From positions 992,001 to 1,056,000 of the forward strand of contig CASHTG010000015.1 of NCBI GenBank assembly GCA_949357655.1: a DNA stretch of 64,000 nucleotides. The letters are read 5' to 3'. Below the pieces are notes generated by a model, which was not told where the DNA came from, ran no database searches, and saw only the letters and a program-made list of their open reading frames with translations. The position numbers and the translations under genes were made by a program. The DNA comes from Parascedosporium putredinis. Its lineage: Eukaryota > Ascomycota > Sordariomycetes > Microascales > Microascaceae. Every line of letters starts with the position of its first letter. Within the stretch, counting starts at the first letter, position 1. Positions 39,106 through 51,039 of the stretch are shown here, piece after piece.

Positions 39106-42100
39106 TCGGGATGCGGAGTGGTCAGTAATACAATGATGGTACGCTATCCTGCGCCGGCTTGCACCTTGGCCTCGTCAGGAAGCTTCGAATTCCCTGATCC
39201 GCCGACGTCAGAAAGGGATGAGGCAGCGTGGCTGAGGCCAGCCTCTTTCATCCAGTGGAAACTATATTATTACGTATCTCGTCACTTGATTGTGGATAGT
39301 CTACGTGTAATGGAATTGGCCGGTGACGATTTCTACGAGTCGCCAGGCCCGGGCTCCGGGTAGCTAGTGTTGTTATTGACGGCTTTTTGTTTGCTTGAGG
39401 CTCTGCCATGCCAGGCCAGGAGTAATGGCAAAAGTCCTCACGATTTCCTGGATTCAAACAATCATTTACGGCCCCCTTCCCTTCTCCACCCTCCTCGCCC
39501 CAGACGAGGGCTTTTCAATTTAATAAAGATAAAGGGCATGTTTTGTTGCGGAGCAGGCTTTTGCTGTGTATTCTTGGGTGTGCATGTGCCTGGTCTACCC
39601 GAGCTGACGGGATATTTACCAGAAGGGGCCTCCGGTTGCACCGGCTCAATCCCATCCGCCATATCCGCTGGTTATATATAGCTGAAGGCGAATTAGTGCA
39701 TCCGTCCTTGCAAAGATGCCCGAAAGATTGGATTGGAGGGGCTCGTTTATTAGAGAGAGGAGACCAGACCCGATACGGCAGGCAGATAACGGACAAGAAG
39801 CCGCGTCGGCGTTGCGGGTGACTCTGGTGTTGTCGCACATGGTTTCCTGCAGCATGATGGAGAAGGCAAGTCGTGCTGTTTTCAGAATTTATGCCCAAGG
39901 GGACAAAAAAAAGGTAGAAGAGGGAGAGAGAGGAACAATTAGCAGACCAACCGGGCAGCTCGAGTATCATTCTCAGGCCGGGTGAAGTGCGAGAAATTGC
40001 GAGGGGCGTGTTGGATCTGCCTTTGACATCCCGAAACCTTGTCGGCTCTGGTCGCCCGCTCGACTAACAAAAAAGGAAAAAAAGGGTCGCGAGATTCATT
40101 TTAGTCGACATGACGTTTATTGATTGAGGTGGCTCTGGCTGCGAGGGGAATGTCGAAGATCACCACGCCGGATTGACCGGATGGTGCTCGAAGCGCAAGC
40201 ACTCCACGTTAGAAAATAACAGTGATTTCCGGGGCGGAGTGTGGCCGTTGAAAGCCTGTAGAGGTATGATGTGGATTGGGGGCCGCTGTCAAGAACATTG
40301 AAGCCAACAGATTTGGTGGGCTCAGTGCAGCGCCTTCAATTGCTTTGGATGGACATGAATGCCGGTGGGTGGTGGCTGGGAGGTTACCCAGCCTACTTCC
40401 CTCAAGCCTGAAGCTGGAGACGGATGAAGCTCGACGCAATGAGTGCGAACCGCGTCCAAGAGGGATACTGTCGGATCGAGCCAGCCCGAAAAAACAATCT
40501 AATAACTGCCTGCCTGCAACTGCACTGCACTGCACTGAGGTAAGATGAAGAGAGGTGTTTGTCTTCTCTCCACAGCGCCACAAGCCCGCATTCGAAAATG
40601 GGTGATAATCCAAGGTCCATTGAGAAAAAGAGTACTTTGCCGAAAATGGCATCCCTGTCGATTCAACTTGACCTGTCTACATCCCTAAAAGCACCCCCTT
40701 ATCGGAAATTCTGCGCACGCCCTCCTCATCCCATGGATTGCTCGGCTGCCTATGTGTGGGTGTGTGTGGGAGGTGTGCGTCCTTGGTTGAAGGGATGGAG
40801 GCAAGGACTTGGTATCTGTTTCCTCTTGTCTCTCCCTCTCTTTCTCTCTCACTCTCCCAAGTCTCCCTCCTTCTCTCCCTCGTCTCGCCACAGCCCGATC
40901 GCATCCATCCTTTGATCAAAGGTGACAGTGCGAAGGGCCCCCAGAACCCTCAACCCCAGATTTGCCGCTCGAACAAAGAGAAACGGAAATGGGGTCCACA
41001 CTGTTTCCCCTTGACACCAAGCATGAGGTGGGCGTTCCTCCATCTTTGCCAGTCTAGTATCCGTGCTCTCCGTTACCCCGCTCGCACCTTGATCTTGGAA
41101 TCGTTAGGGGCATTATGCTCATGAGCTAAGAAACACTAGCTAGCCTGTGAGAGGCTCGGGATCCAAACCAACGGCCGTGCTAGAGACACAAGGACAAAGT
41201 TGATGGCTCATGTGGACAGAGCCCAGACAACTCAGAAATCTTAGGGTTCTTTGCTCGGAATAGTAGCGTCAATCCGTTTTGTCTTTCTTGCCAGCTCTCC
41301 TATTTGGACCCAAACTACCAAAAGGAAAATCCAGAAAAGTCTCTGTCTTGCTCTCTCTCGGAGTTGACCTCGACCAGGGAAAGGTGAAGGGGATTTGGCA
41401 AGCCCGCGTTTTCCGATGCGGCTTCCCGAGTCAACTGGGGATGTTTTGAGATGAGCCCGGTGTTCCATTACAGGCTTCTGCTTGTAAGCTTGGTGAAACC
41501 TGACTTTGCTTGTCTCGCCTCGCTTTCCAAGGCTTTCGAAGCGATACTACTTGGTAGGACTTGTTTTGTTTCCCTTTTCCCTGCTGGGGCTTATGTTATT
41601 TTATAACATTTATTGATTGGGGACATGTCTCAAGAAAAGAAGAGCAAACGCGTCCGCGATATTCGTTCTCTTTATTCGGGAGTGTACTTGTACATCTTCA
41701 ATCTTAAGTTGGTCGGCTGTCGTCAAATCAGCGCCCGTTGCCGTCCCACCGTGCTGAAGATGGATTTATGCAGAGGGTTCCTTGACCTGGGCGGCGAGGG
41801 GACTAGGCAGGTCGGCGTATCACGCTCTTCCCACTCCCACAGCGTCGCCTTTTGCGTTTTGGCAATCGAGCCGGAAGCGAGGTGAGGGCGAAGACAAGAA
41901 GGGCAGGAGGCACAAACGACCAAAAGAAAAAGAAAAAAAGAAAAAAAAGCAACCAAAAAAGAATGGAAAATAGCAAAGTACGGATGACCGATGACGACAC
42001 GAGGCCTCTTCCTCGGCAGGAGACAAAGTGGCCTTGGCCGCGAGGTACCTCGTGCTTCTTGTCGACCTCTGCTGTCACCCGCATGGCCGAAGTCCCTCAC

Positions 42101-42185
42101 AGTCCTTCACTTGGACCAAGATCTTGGGAGAATCGCTTGTACACGGCGTCCCAAGAGTACCTGTCGACAATCTGGACTTTGTCAA

Positions 42186-42212
42186 GCATCCAGCATCCAG
42201 CATCCAGCATCC
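42186..42212. repeat. (GCATCCA)n heptamer repeat
   Basis: Three perfect GCATCCA copies plus a partial fourth, in sequence without a supported gene. Confidence 0.85.
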
Positions 42213-43362
42213 TCATGGACGGCAGGAGCCAATGTAAATTGATCCTGTCAGGAAGGCAGGACTGTGTCCGTGCTCCACTTTTGTTCCTCCCTGGTCGGGT
42301 TGCATATCCCCCGCCTGTACTCGTATTGCGGTTGTACTTCGTACACTCCACCGGAATCTTGAACACACCCCCTCCCCTCCTTTGCTCTTGCTTCCCTTCT
42401 GTCACTCCGGCCATCCTCTTGTGCTCGTGGGCGCGCAAATCCCCGGCATGAGGATTGAGTGAGCGATGGATAGTTTCGCTTCACGTTCTGCACTCGGGGA
42501 TCGCGCGTACTGCGCGAGCAGTGGGACGCTGGACTGGGACACTGCGGGATACCATCATTTCGAACAAGAAACTATTTGATCATTGATGAGGCGTTCCGCC
42601 GCCGCTCTGCTCGGGGGATAGAGCTTCGTGTGGACCGGTGCGATGCTGAGCTCTTCCAACGCGATGCTTACTGCATGTCCCGTAGCCTGCCGAAACACGA
42701 ATCGTCGAAAGAGGTTATCTATACAATGGATGGATGTATACCTGGGGGTCTCAACGCCAGTGTACGTACGCCAACACTGGGAACATAGCAATGAGAGCTC
42801 TCACTTGACTCGAAGGATGCAAGAAGCATTGAGAACTTGAACAGAAGAAACCCCTCTTTTTATATTTTGAGATTTTATAATATCTTATTTTCCATCTTCG
42901 TGCTTGCTGGAGCGCCATTGCTGGATAAGTGCAGGAAACGGCTGGTGGACCATCGCGACGATGAGCTAAAAGCTCCTCCGCTCATCACCGGCGGCACACG
43001 TCTCCGAGGAGTGCCCTTACTAGGCGGTTCGTCACAACTTCATCTGCCTTTTCAGCTGCCTTCCGCTAAGCATTCTCGGGGCCTAGGCATGATGCTACCC
43101 CCAGCCTATCTGGAACGACAGTTACCCCGACTCTGTTCCGCCCCATTGTTAGTCGTATTATCTAGTAGTATCCTTCATTTGTAACAACTTGAAGTATTGC
43201 GGGCGGAAAACCAGGTATTTCCGCCACACGCCGCTTCTTGGTCTCCTCACCAGCCTCTCACCCTCTCTTCATCTTCCTCTTCCTTCTTCCTTCTCTTCGT
43301 TTTTCATCGCTCTCGTGGTGGTGCTTCTCCTCTCTTACACTCGACAGCCGCCCCTTCTCCAG

Positions 43363-43366
43363 TTCT

Positions 43367-43398
<32 letters not shown>

Positions 43399-43416
43399 CT
43401 CTTCTTCCTCCTTCTT
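43363..43416. repeat. (TTC)n trinucleotide repeat
   Basis: More than fifty bases of TTC with interspersed CTC and TCC on the plus strand. Open frames across it read as poly-Ser, poly-Phe or poly-Glu by chance; no gene is implied. Confidence 0.9.
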
Positions 43417-44436
43417 TAATCTACCACAAAGTGTCCTTCTTGTTTCTTGGACAATTGTGACACGCGTGCGCGACTTGCTTTCTGTGCTCAGCCTCAAACC
43501 GTGCTTGCCAGGAACAAGGGCGCTCCCCCACCCCATTCCATGAGCAGGTAACCGGAGAATCCTATCCTTTCACAACACCCTCACTACCAATCGACATCAC
43601 CTCTGATCGACCATTGCGTCTTTCCTCCTCACCCCTTCTCCGCTGATAATACGACAACGCGACTCCACGAGTACGCTGACGGTTCAGCCTTGCCCTCTTC
43701 CCATATCGGCCCATGTGCGCTTCTGTGCCCCATCCCCCTCTTCCGTTGTATTCCCTCGCCTCCCCTTGCTTGGCCGCTGCCTTGGACCAACTCTACCGGT
43801 AACTCGTCTTTGGGCCACGGCTCGTCAAACGTTTGAAGGACAATTCAGTGTCAGCAGTCAGCACGGTGTCACTCAGGGACACACTCTCGCATACGCTTTC
43901 GCTTCGTCCCCTCGCCCTCGCTCACAGGACATCTCTGCCATCCCTCGTCGCCAAAGGACGGATACCACTTCACTTTTAGGACAGAGGGCAGGACGGTACC
44001 CACAAACCTCCAAACGAAACTCCCACCCCTCCCCCTTCTCTCTCTTTGATTTCCTCCGCCCCGGGATTTACGTCCACGCCCCATCCCAAAGACAAGCCTG
44101 CCAAGCCCACCCCTCCGGAATTCTGTGCGCCAGGCGGTACTTCGATACTTCGTACAGTGCACTAATCTGCCAGTGCAGGCAGAAGGGAGCTAGCGTGCGT
44201 CTCTAACGACAAGTATTGCTCACAAGGGCCAGTTGCAGCGATCTCTTTCCCTCCTCCCCATTTGTAAGTATGTTGTATTACCGCCGTCCCCTCCCTCCCC
44301 GCTCACCCTCCAAGTGCGCTGCACTCGATCAATTGATGCATCCACACCCCCAGTCATGTTCCCGCCGTCGTTCTGCAACCCTACTGGAGACCTAATTTCA
44401 ATCTACTTGTAGTCTCTCCTGGACGCCTACTCGCCT

Positions 44437-44462
44437 TTTCTTTTTCTTTTTCTTTTTCTTTT
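44437..44462. repeat. (CTTTTT)n hexamer tract
   Basis: Four near-identical CTTTTT units lie in the pyrimidine-rich leader region upstream of the Rsc7-like gene. Confidence 0.85.
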
Positions 44463-45317
44463 CTCCTCCCCCCTGTGGTCTCTAATACCCTCGCCGTCTC
44501 TTTCTCGTCTGTTCCTCCCGGTCTCCTCTTATAACCGGCCCACTATTCGACACCCCCTTCACTCCCCAGAGAACCACGCTTCGCTCTTGCGCCAACCATA
44601 TGCACGAGTAATCCTGCTTGCATCTCTCCCTCCACACGCTTCCAGATCCAAAGCTTGCTTCTCCCAGCGCGTTCCATCAAACCTCCAACTCCAACTATCT
44701 CACGACACGTCGTGATCCAACTTCGCCTTTTCGACGTGCCGGCTGTGGCCGTAATCAATGTACTCCGTCCAGCCAAATAGCGCTGATAGTGCGACAATCA
44801 ATCCGGCAGCTCTCAACTCTCCAGGTATGTTTGGTGATTTCTTTCTCGCCGTTTCGGCCTCGTCCTTGCTCCAATTTCCCGCCCGTCTCAAGTCCATCCC
44901 CGCCTCGCGATCGAGAACAATTCGCCTCGCAACCTAGCGTCGCAGCCATCGTTCGCGACGAAGCCGCATCTTGGACGACCATCGACTCGCGATGTCCAAT
45001 TTATCTGTCATCGACGACTTCAGACCAAGCGTCTCGAGTGTCCTACGCCATTCCCCGCTCTTTGCACCCGCCGTCATGCTTTCCTCCGCGAGTGCGCTAG
45101 CAACAACAACAACGCCACCCCTCCTCTGGTCGCCACCACAACTTCGCGGGCCCTTGGTTGCCCTCTGACACCTCTTGCTTTGCCTGCCTTTCCTCCCTCC
45201 ATCTACTATTCCCCCACTCCCCTTGTCGCCGTATCTCGAAACTGAAGTTTTTATTTTCTCTCTATCAAGGAAACACACACCTCTACTCATAAGGACGCAA
45301 GTCATTTGCTGACTTAG

Positions 45318-47404
45318 GGCTTTTTCTTGCGCGTCGAAAAGACTTGGTCGCAGCGGTCCCCCGAGGAGTGAAACGAAGCCGGTCCGACGACGAACAAGAA
45401 AGCCTCGCTTCCGGCGTGGCCAGAACCGATAGTAAGTGATATCTCTCTCGCGTTCCCGTCGCACCTATCCATAATCCTCTCTTTACGCATGGTTTTCACG
45501 TCACACGGCCCTATTGTCGTGCAACGAAAAGTCGCTGCCTTTGCATGGAAGCACGAGAGGTTTCTCGTTCGTTTTCTTTTTCCGTTGGAAACTAATCATG
45601 ACCTCATTCCACCCGATAGACGAGTCGAATCCACGTAAGCGTGGGAAATCGACAAAGACCAAATTAGCAGGCGGAATTCCAGAGCCCGCAGGGCCAGTCA
45701 CGACAACCGCGAACCAGCGCGCCATTACGATGCCTTCCCAAACGCCGCAGGCCCAGGCCGCAGCGCACACGGCACAGGCCCCGAGTTCTTATGCTCCCGC
45801 TCCAGCACCGGCCCCTGCCCCGGCCAAGACGACGCCGACCAAGACGACGCTCAAGGCCCTGCCGACCGTGAGGGACCACACCACCGATCAACTCAACGCG
45901 GCGGGAGACGAATACATTCCGAGGGAGACGGACGAGTTTGGGGAGAAGAAAGTCATGCCAAACGGGCAGCTTCAGGGTGGCCGAGAATACCGTTGCCGGA
46001 CGTTCCTCGTTCCGAACCGTGGCGATAAGCTCTTCATGTTGGCGACCGAGTGTGCGAGGGTTCTCGGATACCGCGACTCGTATCTGCTGTTTAACAAGAA
46101 TAGGTCTTTGTACAAGATCATCGCCAGCCAGGTCGAGAAGGATGACCTGGTAGCCCAGGAAATTCTCCCCTTCTCCTATCGATCGCGGCAGATTGCCATT
46201 GTTACCGCCAGGTCCATGTTTCGCCAGTTTGGAAGCCGGGTCATTGTCAACGGCCGACGTGTCCGGGACGACTACTGGGAGACCAAGGCCCGGAAGCAAG
46301 GGTTTACGGAAAACGACCTGGCTGGAGAGAAACGACCCGGAGGTGCCCGTGCAAGGAAGCCGCAGCTGCCGCCGAGGCGCAGAACAACGTGATGCTCAAT
46401 GGACCCCATGGCGAGATCGTCTACAACCATACCCCGGGAGTATCGTTCCCCGGAGCCCAGCCCTTATCCGTTCAACCAGGTATGATTGAGGACCACTAGG
46501 AACCGCATCGAGAATGCCCGTGATAACACTTGGATCAGACCTCAACGACAACAGGAACCGCGACTACAGTGGCATACTCAAGGGCGGACCTCGGCAGGAA
46601 ATTACCGGACCGGCCTACCAGGATCAGACTCGACCTTCTGCCGTCTCGGAACTCAATGCGCAGGCGCACCACGCAGCGGAATTCAACCGGACCATTAACC
46701 AGCAGCGTGACATGCGCAACGACTATATCCACAGTCTCTGGAGGCGGCCTCATGATCAGCCTGCAACGACCAACCTCACTCCCGCGGCGCCCGCCGCTGA
46801 ACCTGCCACAAGCCGGCCGTCCCAGTCTCCTCATACCACCGCTGCGGGGCTGCCGCAGTCGGGCATCATGACCAGCCAGAGCCCGCAGATGATGATGGCT
46901 TCGCCGGCATACTCGCAATCGATCCATTCGCAAAGCACAATGAGCCAAGCTCCGATTCGAGGCATGTCCCAGACGTCTACGCAAAAGAATGCTAGACCGG
47001 CCTCCTCCATCTCTTCGAGCGGGACCGGCAATATATCCCAGACCCAAGGGTACAATTACCCTCAGTCGGGTCAGATGTGGCCTCCCACGCCTCAGACACC
47101 GCAGCATGCCTACCCGGGCTATACGACGCAGAATCAGCAGCAACAGCCCCACGCCCAGCAGCCAGCTTCTTCCCAGCTCCGACACTCTAGCAGTGGGCAA
47201 ATACAGCCGGGAATGCAGTTCTCCAACATGCCAGGCATGAGCCAAGGCTACAGCGCCGGTGGCCAGAGCATCTACCCGGCCGAGTCGACTCCCAGGCAAT
47301 ACATGCCTCAGAACACTCAGGGCACGCCTGCTGTCTCCCAGACGTGGTCGAACCAGCAGACACCAACCACGCAGCAATGGTGGTCCAACTCGCAGCAACA
47401 GTGA
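45318..47404 (+). CDS. RSC7: Chromatin-remodelling complex subunit, Rsc7/Swp82 family; 5' end unresolved, one frameshift
   Basis: Subunit of a nucleosome-remodelling complex (RSC or SWI/SNF), nuclear. Three coding segments are seen: up to 45431, then 45620-46479 and 46539-47404. Intron one has donor GTAAGT, an ACTAAT branch and acceptor TAG (188 bp); intron two has donor GTATGA and acceptor CAG (59 bp). The diagnostic block is GGREYRCRTFLVPNRG, then ARVLGYRDSYLLFNKNRSLYKII, then REQ-like FSYRSRQIAIVTARSMF and GSRVIVNGRRVRDDY, matching the family core. Upstream is a basic, Ala/Pro-rich segment. The C-terminal 270 residues are Gln/Ser/Pro-rich and low complexity. The frame breaks at 46355-46356; one added G continues the helix into REAAAAAEAQNN. 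No in-frame ATG exists between the stop at 45290 and the first segment, so an upstream coding exon or leader is missing. Whether it serves RSC or SWI/SNF cannot be told. Confidence 0.87.
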
Positions 47405-49756
47405 TTGGGGAGCGAGCTGTCTGGCGAATTCAGAGCGACCCTTGTGAGCAAGAGGGGCTAACGTCCACTCCCTTTCTTCAAGGGCGCCTTTCGTCCCTGA
47501 GGCCGAGGGCCCCAACGATTTTCTTACTCTTCTTTTTCTCTTTATTGTCTACGGGCTGGTATAGGAAACACGGTGGAATCGGATCAACGTTTATATCCCT
47601 AGCGTTGCGCATGTTTAGTCTCATACTCGTTTATTTGGATTTCCACGGCCTTTACCCTCCCTCCCTTTGTCAACTCAACCCCTTCTCGCATCTCCACTTT
47701 CCTACCAAGCAATACCTATCATTGCGCACCTACACGCCCTTCTTACGCGACACCCTCTCCAACACACGCCCTCGTATTTTCCTATCTGCCTTCATACGAA
47801 GGAGCCTCAAAGCCGGGTTGGTTCCCCTGCCTTGTTACATGTTGCTCACTGAGGTTTATCTCAACTTGTTTTGTCTTCTTGCTTCCAATTTGGCCATCTT
47901 CGTGGAGGATCTCGCTACTAGCCTCTTTTACCCTTTCTTCTTCTTCTGGCAAGCAAGGGTGTTGAGAATAGGTTGAAAGCACCTTTTGTATACAGAGAAC
48001 GGCTGGCTTCTCCAGGTTCACTGTCCCCTAGCCCCTTGCCTCGCGGCACTTCCTATATCCTCGACCACGAGAGCGATACCAAAAGGGTCAAAAGTCGAAT
48101 CGAAACGTTGGCCTGGGGGTGACACGCGAGCGAATGGTCTGTAGTGCCATGGGGAAGGGAGCATTGTCTTGGAGAAGACGACCATATGATACTGCTAGCC
48201 CCGGCATGGGTATAGGTTGGGATGTGGAGTGTAATGGGGGCGGCTTGATCCTGTTTTCAATGTAGTTTCTGCGAATTTCTTCATGTTCTGGAAGGGTTTC
48301 TTTTTCTTATTCCCTCCGCATTTCCTTTAATCCCGCTAGTTCATCGCTATCCCCTCCTTTCTTTTTATCTACCAGCTTACTTTGTAACGGCTCATAATGG
48401 CACTGTCGATTCTTTCCTTGCTTCTCCCGGCACCTACCGCTTGTATCGGTTTCCCACTCTGCTGCTTTCTTGCTAGTCTCGTTCGTTCGGCTTTACACCT
48501 ATTGCTTGACTCTTTTCTCTTCGACCTGTTTTTTTCTTCCTTTCTTCTTGGCTTTTTCCCTCTTGCTTCTTTTGGGCCATGTCGAGGATCCCTCTGGCGA
48601 CCTTGATTTAGTCCCTACCACCACTCTTGTTGTCTTTTTGCCGTCTTTTTTCTTTTTTTTTCCTCTTCTTCTCATTTTGGAGGGGAATCTTGTTTGGTAT
48701 TGGCACATCATTAAGGATACCACGGCAATGGAAGGGGCTGTTGGGTCAGGGATCTGCGTTTCTCTCACGGTTTCTTAGCTTTTTTCTTATTTTCCCGCCT
48801 TTGCCTCTTTGTAGGGGAATTCAAGTTGTTATTGTGTTCTCTTCTTCTTCTGCTTCTTCGATTCAACTGGAGGACTCGGTTTGTCTGTTAACTCTCTGTT
48901 TTCTTTTTTTTTTTTTTTCTCTCTCGTTGTGCTTTTCCACATCTCCCCTTATATTACCGCTTTCTGAAATCTATACCTCGTTGCGTATTTCTTGATGTCT
49001 TCTACTTCATCCGCCTTGTACCTGGGGTCTGATTCGTTGCTCGTGACTTGGAAGACATTGGTTTCTCGGCGCCCACTCCCTCATTCCTCCTAGGCCTTGG
49101 TCTCTGGGCTGTTTTTTCTTCTTGGGTGATCACAAGCAAGCATATATGGAAGGTGGGAAGGAACCGCTGCATCACATTCTGCGGAGCTCTGGTCATTGTG
49201 TCGCCTTTGGATTATCTCGGCTTCTCGGGGAGGCATGCGCTTGCTCTTTTTCCCTCGGTTCCCCTCCGTCTCCGGCCCTTTTTCTTCTTCCTTTCCAAAG
49301 GGCGGGTCGGGGGTTCTTTTTCCGTCTACTTTTCCCCCTCCCCTCGCTTCGTTTTCCTTCTTTTTTTTCTCCCTTTTCCCCGTTTTTGGTCAGGGAGGTT
49401 GCTGGTTATTTGGGTTGGGTCACTCAGTTTACGATTCTCCTTCTTCTTGTAACCATTTCTGCTACGTTGTTTCCCGTAATCCACTTATCCACTTGTTTTC
49501 CTCTTATTTCTCGGTAGGCCAAGTCTGAATATATATGCATGTGCTGGCTGCCTCCTTGTGCTCTGTCGCGTGTGTGCTTCTTGGCCGTAGACTTGACACT
49601 GGTGCATACAGGTACGAAACTAGTTGTGGCAGCATGTTTCCCTCCATCTTCCGGCTCCAAAGGGATTGTGAAGGGTCTATTGTTTTTTTCTTCTTCTTTC
49701 TTCATTCATCGTGACTATACCACACGCAGCAGGTTGATGCACATAAGCTAAGTTGG
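47405..49756. other. T/C-skewed intergenic region between RSC7-like and DPB4
   Basis: About 2.35 kb between two convergent genes. The first part should be the 3' untranslated region of the Rsc7-like gene. From about 47500 to 49700 the plus strand is unusually rich in T and C, with many TTCTTC and TTTTTC blocks and a long T run near 48904-48919. Open frames across it give only Phe/Ser/Leu-rich translations with no family motif. It is far longer than two 3' ends need, so a non-coding transcript or an unrecognised gene is possible but unsupported. Confidence 0.5.
48904..48924. repeat. Poly-T / CT tract
   Basis: An uninterrupted T run of about fifteen passes into CTCTCTC on the plus strand, within the T/C-skewed intergenic region. 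Confidence 0.8.
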
Positions 49757-51039
49757 TCAGTCGCTGTCCTCGGCTTCGTCATCCTCGTCATCATTATCCA
49801 AGTCCTCCCTATCTTCCAACACGCCAACCTCTTCATCCTCGTCACCGTCCTCTTCCTCTTCCTCATCGTCTTCGTCATCATCTTCATCGTCCTCCTCTTC
49901 GTCTTCCTCTTCCTCGTCGTTTTCGTCTTCCTCTGCATCTTCTTCCGGCTCCGTCTCGGCATCGTCCGCCTCAGCGCTTCTTGCTCCTGCCCCAGCGGCG
50001 TCGGCGCCGGCCCCTCGATCCTAGCCTTCTTTGCGCGGGCCCCACGGTCCTGGCCTGACCGGGCTGTGTCAGAGGCGATGGTAGTATCGGGGTCGAGGTT
50101 GGTGGAGATGTCGCCCTCGACGGCGCTGAGTGTGGAGGTATCGACAGCGGCACGTTTTGCGGCCTGTTTCTGGCGGTAGTTGGAGCGCTTGGCGGCCTGA
50201 GTCTGGTTGAACTCTGGTGTAGAGGGGAAGAAGAGAAAAGGAGAGGGTGCCATGTTAGCTCAGCGGACCAACCAAAAGAAGAAGGATATAGCTTGTCCAA
50301 GCCAAGAGAAAAAGGGGCGGAGGAAGACATACTAGCAAATTCCGCTTCAAGTTGGCCTCGAAGGAAGCCAAACTCGGTATCCTCAAGGGCTTGGAACACA
50401 TCGGCGGGAAGAACGGTCTTCTTGCCGGCACTTTGGGCGTGTTCGTTGGCACTGCCGGAGGGTGGAAGAGGCGATTGTTAGAAGGTGTGCAAGACGTATA
50501 TAAGGATACGGAGGACAGGGGCATATGCTCACTGGGAAGCAATGTAGCTGATGAAGACGGTGGCGCTCTGTCTAAGAGCCAGCACGGCGTTGCCCTGTAG
50601 TTGGACGTGTGGCGGCAATACGCCCTTGGCCAACCTTGTGATGATGGATTTGGGCAAATTTAGTTCCTGTATTTGGTGGCCACAGTCAAGAGTTAGTCTA
50701 CCATGGAAGCGAGGGAATGAAGCTAGAGAATGAAGGGAACAAGAGCAAACGAGGAGGGGAGAGAATCAGAACAAGGCACAATGGCACAGGTGGTTACACG
50801 CACATCAATGCTCACTCCTTCCCTGGGCTCTTTAGATTCCTTTCCTTCTTTAGATTCCTTGTCTTTTTCTCCGTCCCAGCGGCGCCGGGCGCGGAGGCCT
50901 GATCGGCCTTGTCTACCGTGCTGGCTTCGGATTCGGAAGCCGACCCGGATCCGTTCTGGGGTTCGGCAACGGGTGCGGGTTTCGGAGCGGGACGGACGGC
51001 GACATCGCTCTTGCGGCCGCCTTCACTTTTCCGCGGCAT
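49757..51039 (-). CDS. DPB4: DNA polymerase epsilon subunit Dpb4 (histone-fold), two frameshifts
   Basis: Histone-fold subunit that pairs with Dpb3 in the replicative DNA polymerase epsilon holoenzyme; in yeast the same protein also sits in an ISW2/CHRAC-type remodeller. Nuclear. Four exons: 51039-50816, 50666-50533, 50451-50333 and 50213-49757, with donors GTGAGC, GTGAGC and GTATGT and acceptors CAG. The fold is residues 76-160: LNLPKSIITRLAKGVLP, NAVLALRQSATVFISYIA, then GKKTVLPADVFQALEDTEF. Residues 1-75 are a charged, disordered leader. The tail has a KQAAKRAA basic stretch and ends in about 60 nearly all-acidic residues, typical of fungal Dpb4. About 311 residues. Two frameshifts: 50864-50868 (one added A on the coding strand restores the frame into the first donor) and 50011-50014 (one added G opens the acidic tail). 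Start is the first ATG, immediately followed by basic residues. Confidence 0.92.

Larger units (their letters stand above)
28919..43180. other. Gene-poor stretch, no recognisable gene
   Basis: About 14 kb upstream of DIS3 with no protein family I can name on either strand. The longest frame is about 163 codons (32193-32684 minus), with a run of about 155 codons at 36220-36687 minus; neither has a motif. The first few hundred bases presumably carry the DIS3 promoter, but no TATA box stands out. It holds one 11-bp minisatellite, an A/T-rich patch at 34.9 kb, and several dinucleotide and homopolymer tracts listed separately. No mobile-element signature was seen. Confidence 0.55.
43181..45317 (+). 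promoter_or_regulatory. CT-rich promoter and probable leader of the Rsc7/Swp82-family gene
   Basis: About 2 kb of strongly pyrimidine-biased plus strand ends at the Rsc7-like gene. It has CT tracts at 43363-43416 and 44437-44462 and many TCTC/CCTC blocks. Such tracts often mark promoters and start sites of expressed filamentous-fungal genes. A consensus donor (CCAG|GTATGT) at 44825 suggests a leader exon spliced over a few hundred bases. Short ATG frames in the leader, such as the one opening near 44758, end at once and could act as upstream ORFs. The transcript start is not resolved. Confidence 0.45.

Noticed and set aside
43258..43536. Minus-strand frame with a poly-Glu run
   Set aside because: The Glu run is just the TTC repeat read in reverse; the flanks have no coding features.
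46535..47515. Long minus-strand frame (about 326 codons) opposite the Rsc7-like gene
   Set aside because: It is the complement of the Gln/Ser/Pro-rich tail and has no independent motif.
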